Of a DNA stretch of 12,237 nt, positions 6,709 through 12,237 are shown one piece after another. Under the pieces are notes generated by a model that was not told the origin of the DNA, ran no database searches, and saw nothing but the letters and a program-made list of their open reading frames with translations. The DNA comes from JAHFOW01 sp964370795 (lineage in GTDB: Bacteria; Planctomycetota; Brocadiia; Brocadiales; Brocadiaceae): NCBI GenBank assembly GCA_964370795.1, contig CAYJME010000086.1:1-12237 (forward strand), given 5' to 3'. The number at the start of each line of letters is the position of its first letter. Position 1 is the stretch's first letter. Position numbers and translations under genes: made by a program.

Positions 6709-7845
6709 TCACTCACCGTCTGTGATAGATGCTCTGCGGCGAAATCTGAATTTTTTTGGTAGTAAAAAATCCGGAGCAATGTTTTTACATAAATAAGCCA
6801 ACTTTGCCTTTTGTGTTTTGTGTCTCGTTATTTGATAATTAACTGATGCATCATTTGCCCACTGAAACTTGTATGAATCGCCTCCTCTCATGAAATCAAA
6901 ATAATCATACTTACTTTCGAATGCATACTTAATAAGCTCGTTTATCAATAATTTTGTCGGTGCATACTCTTCATAATCCGTGTCAAATGCGGTATTCCAA
7001 TACGACAGGGTATTTTTAGTTACGAATAATAAGATATATGAGACGATTGAACCATTACATTTCATACAGGCAAGCATCTTTGAGTCTGGTTCTCCGGAAC
7101 AAAAATAACTCCTGATGAATTTGCTTTCCTGTTGGTCTGTGAAATGACTATACCTTCCAGAAACTCCTTTTTCCTGAAGGAATTTCTGCCTTTTTATGTG
7201 AATATTAGCTATGGTACTCATTTCGTCTTCTGTTATGTTCTTCTTGAAAATGTATTCGATGTGAACATTGTTTTGTTTTGTCTTGTTATATCTAAACTTC
7301 AGACTCTGCCTTTGGTTTTTGCTTAATTGCTTATAGTAATCGTTGTATGACTCGTAGTGTGAAAAACAAATTTTAGGACACTCGAACGAAACTTCCATTT
7401 TAAAATCCAGCAATGTGCTGTATTTTTGCCATAAGTCAAAATTTGGATAATGAGAGTTGATATCGGTTAATCCTAATATATCATAAGGAAGATTTTGAAA
7501 AACACAGGTAAGTAATGTTTGAAAAACGGTTTCTCTTCTCTGGTCTTGCAATATCAGGAAGTCGAGATAAGGGGTAATCTGTTCGCCAAGGAAACATAAT
7601 TTTTCAAGGGTAAGGATTTTCAATATGGGTATCTTTCTCACATACAAGGGGGCCATACCTATGACTTTATTATCTTCTTCAACAACAAGAATCCAAAGTT
7701 TATTGCCTTCCTTACGGTACATCCACCATGTATACATCCAGGTGAATTTTTGAGCAGGTAATAAATTTTGCGCTAGTCTGTCCCAGTCATCCCTGAGAGA
7801 AAGAAAATCATTATCACTTTCAACGACTCTAATATTCATCGGCAT
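6709..7845 (-). CDS. CelD/BcsL-like GNAT family acyltransferase
   Basis: This 378-residue soluble protein has the two-lobed GNAT layout of the CelD/FemAB-like group. An N-terminal lobe carries DWDRLAQNLLPAQKFTWMYTWW (split, residues 20-41) and NKVIGMAPLYVRK (59-71). A middle segment, YYKQLSKNQRQSLKFRYNK, is basic. The C-terminal lobe contains the hallmark YDYFDFMRGGDSYKFQWA near residue 340. Relatives transfer acyl or aminoacyl groups in polysaccharide, lipid or exosortase-associated pathways; the substrate here cannot be read from sequence. The start is ATG 7845 (MPMNIRVVES), with a second ATG two codons later; neither has a strong SD. No signal peptide or membrane segment is seen, so it is expected to be cytoplasmic. 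An acyl carrier protein 59 bp downstream suggests the donor may be an acyl-ACP. Confidence 0.78.
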   Translation of the reverse strand: MPMNIRVVESDNDFLSLRDDWDRLAQNLLPAQKFTWMYTWWMYRKEGNKLWILVVEEDNKVIGMAPLYVRKIPILKILTLEKLCFLGEQITPYLDFLILQDQRRETVFQTLLTCVFQNLPYDILGLTDINSHYPNFDLWQKYSTLLDFKMEVSFECPKICFSHYESYNDYYKQLSKNQRQSLKFRYNKTKQNNVHIEYIFKKNITEDEMSTIANIHIKRQKFLQEKGVSGRYSHFTDQQESKFIRSYFCSGEPDSKMLACMKCNGSIVSYILLFVTKNTLSYWNTAFDTDYEEYAPTKLLINELIKYAFESKYDYFDFMRGGDSYKFQWANDASVNYQITRHKTQKAKLAYLCKNIAPDFLLPKKFRFRRRASITDGE

Positions 7846-7940
7846 TTTTTCATTATTAAATCAGGCCTTACGGCAACTTTCTCTCCACTTTGGTTACGGT
7901 AATAAATTTCCAGATCAAATTTATTTTTCCCCCTCTCTTC

Positions 7941-8048
7941 CTATTCAAAAACAAGCACCCCACCGTTATGAGCGCTCAATGTCGTACCGGGTGTAATCGT
8001 TACCTGCAAATTCCCATCCACCTTATTGTAACTATTTAGCCAATTGAA
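7941..8048 (-). pseudogene. Possible 3' remnant of an unidentified gene
   Basis: A 35-codon frame ends in TAG at 7943-7941 and reads NKVDGNLQVTITPGTT then LSAHNGGVLVFE. This has the look of the last strands of a beta-sandwich domain of a secreted or carbohydrate-active protein. It has no start and is bounded upstream by a TAA right beside the inverted repeat at 8028-8042. The reading is only suggestive and could be chance. Confidence 0.25.
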
Positions 8049-8102
8049 TTATGCTCGGAAGATATTCACTAGAAATGAAACTTCTGGTGGCTAAATGGTT
8101 AC
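8028..8102. repeat. 15-bp inverted repeat (possible MITE or insertion-sequence end pair)
   Basis: GTAACTATTTAGCCA (8028-8042) and TGGCTAAATGGTTAC (8088-8102) pair at 14 of 15 positions around a 45-bp spacer. This has the form of terminal inverted repeats of a 75-bp miniature element. It lies where the remnant reading frame upstream breaks. No transposase and no clear target duplication are seen. Confidence 0.5.
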
Positions 8103-8165
8103 ATTTTTCCAAACTTCACATCTTCTGTATTTCTTCGGTGCCTCCGGGTCTCTGTATCAAATTCT

Positions 8166-8582
8166 TTATTCATCAACTGCAAAAGGATCGTCTGTCATTG
8201 TTCCATGGAATTTTTCGGCATGGGTAAGGGCATCCTGTCGTTGCTGAAAAACATGAATGCGGTTGTCGTTGGTTTCATTGGTGATGAGCTCGCTTTCAAC
8301 AAAATAGGCCATGTAGGAATCTATCTTATTGCCTCTTATTTCATCAGTTACTAATACATGGTCAACTGATTTGGCATTTTTTTTAAACCATTGTGTTGCG
8401 CAGTAGATGGAACAAAATTTTTGGGTAGATTTATCTTTAAGTACCATATCAACTTCAAAAATAGGCGTGATTGCAGAACCCTCGAAGGCACATCGAGGGC
8501 TTTTCACATATTTTTGGTACATTACACCCATGAATGCAACGATTACAATAATTATAAGACTTATCCAGAATTTTTTTGTCAT
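8166..8582 (-). CDS. Membrane-anchored NosL-like protein
   Basis: This 138-residue protein has an uncleaved-looking N-terminal membrane segment (residues 5-22, WISLIIIVIVAFMGVMY) and a domain facing out of the cytoplasm. The soluble part follows the NosL pattern: a Cys near the start (C31), FCSIYC with C57 and C61, VLVTDEIRGNKIDSYMAYFV, and finally VFQQRQDALTHAEKFHG, equivalent to the NosL AF-x-edA-x-F-x-GG ending. NosL proteins bind Cu(I) and assist copper-site assembly of nitrous oxide reductase, but no nos genes are present. The CxxC/CGM site of classical NosL is not seen; the C31, C57, C61 and Met46 set is an alternative possible metal site. It begins two bases after the stop of the upstream membrane gene, so it is the last gene of the operon. 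It may be a metallochaperone for the neighbouring transporter. Confidence 0.65.
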   Translation of the reverse strand: MTKKFWISLIIIVIVAFMGVMYQKYVKSPRCAFEGSAITPIFEVDMVLKDKSTQKFCSIYCATQWFKKNAKSVDHVLVTDEIRGNKIDSYMAYFVESELITNETNDNRIHVFQQRQDALTHAEKFHGTMTDDPFAVDE

Positions 8583-8584
8583 GT

Positions 8585-9610
8585 CTAACTAAACATCAAA
8601 TGAACAGTTACCATAATCACAGAGGCCAGCATACAAAAGGCGGAGAGGTTATTGACCTTTAAAACAAGTCTCTCTGTTACTGTTTGCGCCTTATCATGTT
8701 TACAAACAATTCTTAAAATACCCATCCAGCCAATTGCAAAAGTTCCGATAACGAATAAACCGAGTATAATCGGCGCATCGGGTACTATGCCATTCCCCAT
8801 AAAACAATAGATGCAATGGTGATAGGGAAGCTTCATAATTTTCGGGGCAAATATTTCAAAAAAGGAAAAAATTACTACAGGAATGTTAATAATCCCCATT
8901 GCTGCACGACTATAGAGAATAATCTTTTTCGACAGTGGGGAAAATAACTGCCACTTTTTTGAAAGGGTCAGGAACAATAAAACAATGAGGATTATATTTG
9001 TCACATAATAGAGAGCAAATAGAATCCATTCAAAATGACTTCCCAGAAGGGCGCGTGGAATCATGGCTGAAGGTCGTAACGGCACATCAAAGAACGTCGC
9101 ACAACAGGAGACGGACATGAGCGGTTTCATGCGGAACACATAAACCATATCTGTAATGCTATCCGTAAGCAGCACACCACAGACCACGAGCAGAAAATAT
9201 AATAACCGTTTGGCAAAGGGCGCAGCAGGAACAGATTTATCCACGTAATAACACAAGAACCATCCCCCCATAATAAAAAAGGCGATGGGTTTTATGATTT
9301 GTAAAAAAATAACGGTTTTGGGCAGTATCTGAGTAACGCCAAATATGCACATTGCACCCGGCACTTCGGACACAAAACTCAGGAGCATGAAATAAAACCA
9401 CGGCCAGGCAAGCATACGAATGGCGAGCGCCACGCACGCCACAAGAAATATAAGATACCCCTTTTGCTCAAATATGCCTTTAATCTCTGTGGATACGTTG
9501 ATTTGAAACCCGCCAAACATCTTAAGAATCGAATAAAACAAATAGATTCCCAGAGAAAGGGATACAAAGGCGACAAACAACATGACAAGGGTGTAAATAT
9601 TTACAATCAT
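8585..9610 (-). CDS. Polytopic membrane protein with paired cysteines (unknown function)
   Basis: I do not recognise a named family. The 341-residue protein has about eight hydrophobic segments (roughly 5-30, 52-80, 100-120, 133-155, 193-215, 232-252, 276-300, 320-340). Two loop regions hold striking residues: C169-C170 in MSVSCCATFFD and H264-H265-C266-x-x-C269 in YHHCIYCFMGNG. Such vicinal Cys and CxxC pairs suggest thiol-disulphide exchange or metal binding, as in VKOR-like or iron-copper transport membrane proteins, but no sequence relationship is shown. Its ATG (9610-9608) overlaps the ATPase stop by four bases (ATGA), and its stop is two bases from the NosL-like start. Translational coupling with both is therefore likely, and it probably acts with the transporter. 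Confidence 0.7.
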   Translation of the reverse strand: MIVNIYTLVMLFVAFVSLSLGIYLFYSILKMFGGFQINVSTEIKGIFEQKGYLIFLVACVALAIRMLAWPWFYFMLLSFVSEVPGAMCIFGVTQILPKTVIFLQIIKPIAFFIMGGWFLCYYVDKSVPAAPFAKRLLYFLLVVCGVLLTDSITDMVYVFRMKPLMSVSCCATFFDVPLRPSAMIPRALLGSHFEWILFALYYVTNIILIVLLFLTLSKKWQLFSPLSKKIILYSRAAMGIINIPVVIFSFFEIFAPKIMKLPYHHCIYCFMGNGIVPDAPIILGLFVIGTFAIGWMGILRIVCKHDKAQTVTERLVLKVNNLSAFCMLASVIMVTVHLMFS

Positions 9611-10269
9611 AGTAATTTACCATTTTTCATTGTATAAATTACATCGGCTGCCTTTTCAAAACTTGCGTCATGGGTTGCAACCAGTATCGTCACACCCCGG
9701 GTTTTGAGCTCTCTCAATAATTCCAGCACATGCCCGCTCGTTTCTTCGTCAATATTCGACGTGGGTTCATCTGCAATGATGATTTCAGGATTATTTATCA
9801 GCGCCCGCGCTATTGCAACACGCTGCTGCTGGCCGCCGCTCAGTTCTTCCGGGGTATGATCCAACCTATCCCCAAGCCCCACTTTCTCTAAAAGTTTTTT
9901 GGCCATTTCATACCGTTTTCGGGAATCAACTCCTGACGGAATGAGCGGGTAAGAGACATTTTCCCAACTGGAAAGCATGGAGATAAGATAAAAATCCTGA
10001 AAGATAAAACCCATCTTCTCGCGTCTCAACCGGGAAAGGGCGATATCTGAAAATCCGGTAATATCTTCGCCGTACATAAATACCCTTCCTTCGGTCGGCC
10101 TGTCCAGCGTGCCAATGACGTTAAGGAGGGTTGTTTTTCCCGACCCTGACGGCCCGTTAAACACCACAAAACTATTTTTTTGAACAACCAGATTAATATT
10201 CTGAATGGCGCGCACTTCGTGGCGCAGGTGACTACTGTAATATTTATAAAGGTTTTCGGTTCTGATCAT
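9607..10269 (-). CDS. ABC transporter ATP-binding protein (LolD/MacB-like)
   Basis: This 220-residue nucleotide-binding subunit has every motif in order: Walker A GPSGSGKT (39-46), Q-loop Q91 in FIFQDFY, signature LSGGQQQR (143-150), Walker B IIIADEP (163-169), D-loop SNID and switch His200 (ATHD). The segment TLDRPTEGRV and the short length are typical of the LolD/MacB/FtsE group, which pairs with FtsX-like permeases rather than with import-type permeases. The permease gene ends six bases upstream and the next membrane gene overlaps its stop by four bases, so this is the middle of a tight operon. The start is ATG 10269 with a weak upstream SD. The function follows from the family: ATP-driven mechanical work on envelope substrates, with the substrate unknown. 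Confidence 0.93.
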   Translation of the reverse strand: MIRTENLYKYYSSHLRHEVRAIQNINLVVQKNSFVVFNGPSGSGKTTLLNVIGTLDRPTEGRVFMYGEDITGFSDIALSRLRREKMGFIFQDFYLISMLSSWENVSYPLIPSGVDSRKRYEMAKKLLEKVGLGDRLDHTPEELSGGQQQRVAIARALINNPEIIIADEPTSNIDEETSGHVLELLRELKTRGVTILVATHDASFEKAADVIYTMKNGKLL

Positions 10270-10275
10270 ATTTTA

Positions 10276-11424
10276 TTACTTCATTGATATAACCGGCGGT
10301 ATGGTTGACGCCCTCCAGGAAGAATAAATGCTGCCAACCATGGTCAGGATAAAGGCAAAGAAGAAACTGAGAAAACACGGCAACGGCAGGAATCGTGAGG
10401 GCAAGGTAAATTGAGGCAGTAACGATATTTCTGCAATAAAAAATTGCGCAATAAACGCTCCATTCAATACCTTGACCCAGAAAATTGACGCTACTATGGC
10501 AATAGCGGCGCCCAATAAGCTGATTAACACCTGCTCAAAAGAAATCAGCTCCAACACCTCCAGGGTATTCCACCCCGTAGCCTTCATGATGCCGATCTCC
10601 CTCTTCCTCTCTGACAATCCAAAGCCGGAAGCAACGAGAATGGCGGGTATGCCCAGGGCAAAGGCCACGACATATAAGGCGCTGAAGACGCCTTCCTTCA
10701 GCATAAACCCCTTTTTAAAATAGAGTTCCACCATGTGTTTATCCTGTATTCTGTAAGGCTCGTTTTTAAGTATATCATACAGGTCTGTTGCAATTTCAGA
10801 ATTATGTCCGGGAAGGGTATATATCTGCATATCAGTGGCAACGCCCTGCCTGCCAAAGAGTTCCCCGGCGTCCTTTAAAGACATAAGCAACAGGGAAGCC
10901 CCCCAGATTGAGGAGTCTGACGCAAAAACACCCACCACGGTAAACGTCTTTCGCTGCTGCCCGCGCATACTAAACTGATCGCCAGGTTTCAGATGAAAAT
11001 GGCTGGCTAACTCACGCCCAACGATCACCTCGTCGGGATTTTCAAAAGGCTTCCCTGAAATGCACGTGACGAATTCAGGCATATCTTCCCTGTCGATGCC
11101 AACGATGACAACAAGTTTGTTCTGTAAAAATGCCCTGCCGATAATGCGGGGCACAACCCTTGTAACGCCAAATATCTTTTTCACCTCATCGAGATACCTG
11201 AGCGGGACGGCCGCATTTCTGCCAAATTCATCGAGGGTCAGGTAGAGGTCTGCGCCTTCTTCGACTGATACGTGCGATTGCGCCTGTATCCCTTCAGAAA
11301 TGGAAATAGCCGTAACAAAGGGCGAAAGGATGGCAATAATGCAAAGGCACACAACCATGGTTTTCGCCTTGTGCCGCAGCAAATTTTCCGTTGCTAAAAG
11401 GAATAAATTAATGTGCTTGTTCAA
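10276..11424 (-). CDS. FtsX-like ABC transporter permease (MacB/LolC type)
   Basis: This 382-residue permease starts at TTG 11424 (MNKHINLFLLATENLLRHKA). The leader before the first membrane segment is typical of the family, which supports this non-ATG start over the internal ATG at residue 23. Membrane segment 1 is about residues 23-42. A large periplasmic MacB-type domain follows (about 45-240, with VVPRIIGRAF, PDEVIVGRELASHFHLKPGD and FTVVGVFASD). The C-terminal FtsX domain has three segments and the conserved cytoplasmic loop SERKREIGIMKATGW that couples to the ATPase. It ends VGSIYSSWRASTIPPVISMK, again typical. It forms a pair with the following ATPase. No MacA-like adaptor or outer-membrane factor is in the window, so a tripartite exporter is not indicated. 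vapC ends 14 bp upstream. Confidence 0.9.
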   Translation of the reverse strand: MNKHINLFLLATENLLRHKAKTMVVCLCIIAILSPFVTAISISEGIQAQSHVSVEEGADLYLTLDEFGRNAAVPLRYLDEVKKIFGVTRVVPRIIGRAFLQNKLVVIVGIDREDMPEFVTCISGKPFENPDEVIVGRELASHFHLKPGDQFSMRGQQRKTFTVVGVFASDSSIWGASLLLMSLKDAGELFGRQGVATDMQIYTLPGHNSEIATDLYDILKNEPYRIQDKHMVELYFKKGFMLKEGVFSALYVVAFALGIPAILVASGFGLSERKREIGIMKATGWNTLEVLELISFEQVLISLLGAAIAIVASIFWVKVLNGAFIAQFFIAEISLLPQFTLPSRFLPLPCFLSFFFAFILTMVGSIYSSWRASTIPPVISMK

Positions 11425-11438
11425 CTTCTCTGTCCGTA

Positions 11439-11849
11439 TTAAGGAGAGGCAAATAAATTCAGCCGTATCTCTTGTTTTATAATTTCAAAGTGTTTGTCGA
11501 GGGTAAAGAGTTTAACATTATTTGAGTTTGCAATTATAGAAATGTAACAGTCTGCGAGTCCAATGGTTTCCCCCTTCTGCCGTAAGGAGAAGGACAATTC
11601 CCCCGCCTTTCTCCACATTTCCGTAGAATCGGGGAGGAAGTCAAAAACAAACAGGAATTCCTTCAGGACGTCGAGTTCTTTCTGTGCCTTTGCACCCTGT
11701 ATCAACTCGGCAAGCACAATGCCGGTACAGCAAATGCGGCTGTTGTCTATTATATCGGTGATGGCTTTGTGGTAAGGGGCTTTTTTTCTGAAGAACTCAA
11801 TCCAGGCAGAGGTATCAACGAGAATCTTATCCGAGTCTTTCATTTTCAT
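11439..11849 (-). CDS. vapC: VapC-type PIN-domain ribonuclease toxin
   Basis: This PIN-domain toxin has the acidic residues in the expected positions: D12 in VDTSAWIEFF, E48 in VLAELIQG, D100 in GLADCYISIIA and D118 in FTLDKHF. These bind Mg2+/Mn2+; VapC enzymes usually cut tRNA or rRNA. Length 136 is normal. ATG 11849 or ATG 11843 (two codons later) may be the start, giving a 23- or 17-bp overlap with the antitoxin gene. This is typical of coupled toxin-antitoxin translation. The toxin appears complete, with no broken motif. Its stop lies 14 bp before the permease start, so transcription may continue into the transporter operon. Confidence 0.9.
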   Translation of the reverse strand: MKMKDSDKILVDTSAWIEFFRKKAPYHKAITDIIDNSRICCTGIVLAELIQGAKAQKELDVLKEFLFVFDFLPDSTEMWRKAGELSFSLRQKGETIGLADCYISIIANSNNVKLFTLDKHFEIIKQEIRLNLFASP

Positions 11850-12036
11850 GTCTGAGCTTGTCGGCAGACTTTATAAATTCCATCTTCCCGGCCATAGACT
11901 TTATCTTTTCCGTTTTTTTTAACCGTATTTCGTCCTTTATGGCCTTAATCACAGCTTCCGTCTTGCTCTTTGCCTCAATTTCTGACATCAGTTCATCTAA
12001 CAAAGAATTGGGCAATGTTATGGTAGTCCTTGACAT
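11827..12036 (-). CDS. vapB: VapB-type ribbon-helix-helix antitoxin
   Basis: This 69-residue antitoxin begins MSRTTITLPNSLLDELMSEI, a ribbon-helix-helix DNA-binding beta strand (RTTITLP) with its following helix. It continues SKTEAVIKAIKDEIRLKK as the second helix of the DNA-binding fold. The charged C-terminal tail (SMAGKMEFIKSADKLRHENE) would wrap and block the PIN toxin. The pattern is that of the small antitoxins placed before VapC. It starts at ATG 12036 with GGA about nine bases upstream. It overlaps vapC and should repress its own promoter, either alone or with the toxin. Confidence 0.88.
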   Translation of the reverse strand: MSRTTITLPNSLLDELMSEIEAKSKTEAVIKAIKDEIRLKKTEKIKSMAGKMEFIKSADKLRHENERLG

Positions 12037-12051
12037 AAATATTTTCCATTA

Positions 12052-12105
12052 ACTTATGTATTAATTAAGTATGAACATTTTATGAATAATCATGCTATTA
12101 TGCAA
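12052..12105 (-). promoter_or_regulatory. Candidate vapBC promoter and operator
   Basis: On the minus strand TTGCAT (12105-12100) is followed after 17 bases by TAAAAT (12082-12077), five of six matches to the -10 consensus but a poor -35. Just downstream, 12052-12070 is an imperfect palindrome with ACTTA/TAAGT ends around a TTAATTAA core, 15 bp before vapB. It is a plausible operator for the ribbon-helix-helix antitoxin, overlapping the predicted transcription start. The call is by inspection. Confidence 0.35.
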
Positions 12106-12179
12106 GGTCTTTTTTCCTGGTAACTACACAGCGTACTTTTGCCCACAATTACTACGAGCGAACAAAATATTGATTATGG

Positions 12180-12206
12180 AATCCCGAAGGGATGTCGTGA
12201 TTATAG
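12180..12206 (+). repeat. Short palindromic dispersed repeat, copy B
   Basis: AATCCCGAAGGGATG plus TGATTATAG matches copy A (974-1000, other strand) at 23 of 27 bases. TCCC-GAA-GGGA is a small hairpin, and the single stem-loop difference (A/G) lies in the loop. It is in intergenic DNA upstream of vapBC with no open reading frame around it. It appears to be a REP-like interspersed element. Confidence 0.65.
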
Positions 12207-12237
12207 CATATCGTTATACAATATATGGATAACCCCG

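Larger units (their letters stand above)
7846..8165. other. Non-coding stretch between the GNAT gene and the NosL-like gene
   Basis: About 320 bp without a convincing gene. It holds a possible 3' gene remnant (7941-8048), an inverted repeat pair (8028-8102) and, at about 8120-8155, a run of TCTGTATTTCTT / CCTCCGGGTCTCTG. This run resembles in style the TTTGTGTTCTTTGTG-type ends of the GxxExxY cassette. No convincing promoter for the GNAT gene or terminator for the NosL-like gene stands out. Confidence 0.5.

Noticed and set aside
9237..9588. Alternative minus-strand frames within the 341-residue membrane protein gene
   Set aside because: They are shadows of the coding frame with no motif, and the main frame is coupled to both neighbours.
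1..12237. CRISPR array, tRNA or rRNA genes
   Set aside because: No regularly spaced direct repeats and no cloverleaf or ribosomal signatures were seen on either strand.

Overview
This is a bacterial chromosome segment of moderate, slightly AT-rich composition. TGA is used as a genuine stop and TGG as Trp, and Shine-Dalgarno (SD) sequences are often weak. Small palindromic repeats, selfish-looking small genes and broken genes fit a repeat-rich environmental genome. The mix (NosL-like/ABC cluster, CelD-type GNAT plus acyl carrier protein, GxxExxY cassette, TCCCGAAGGGA-type repeats) made me think of Planctomycetes of the anammox group, but nothing here proves that.

Region 1 (1-5400, all minus strand) is a type I restriction-modification operon transcribed right to left: hsdR, a small GxxExxY gene, hsdM, then a rhuM gene running off the left edge. 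The specificity gene hsdS is not in the window and may lie beyond it. hsdM is crossed by a 10-N assembly gap. The bases on both sides overlap, and joining them restores a full-length methylase, so the gap looks artificial. The GxxExxY gene sits in a 449-bp unit bounded by inverted repeats and wedged exactly between hsdR and hsdM.

Region 2 (5400-6400) starts with a divergent promoter region, followed by a plus-strand tsaB (tRNA t6A synthesis) with an in-frame TGA at codon 55. It ends with an antisense remnant of a GNAT acetyltransferase.

Region 3 (6400-8165, minus strand) holds a CelD/BcsL-like GNAT protein and a small acyl carrier protein (ACP). The ACP appears to have lost several residues at the phosphopantetheine attachment site, and its stop codon lies inside a palindromic repeat. 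The set GNAT-ACP-GNAT remnant looks like a decaying acyl-conjugation cassette. Upstream of it is about 320 bp of non-coding sequence with a possible gene remnant and a 15-bp inverted repeat.

Region 4 (8166-12036, minus strand) is a compact run: vapB, vapC, FtsX-like permease, ATPase, a polytopic membrane protein with paired cysteines, and a membrane-anchored NosL-like protein. The last four genes are nearly contiguous and probably form one transporter/metal-handling system. The VapBC toxin-antitoxin pair sits 14 bp upstream of it. The right end carries a second copy of the repeat that forms the end of hsdM.
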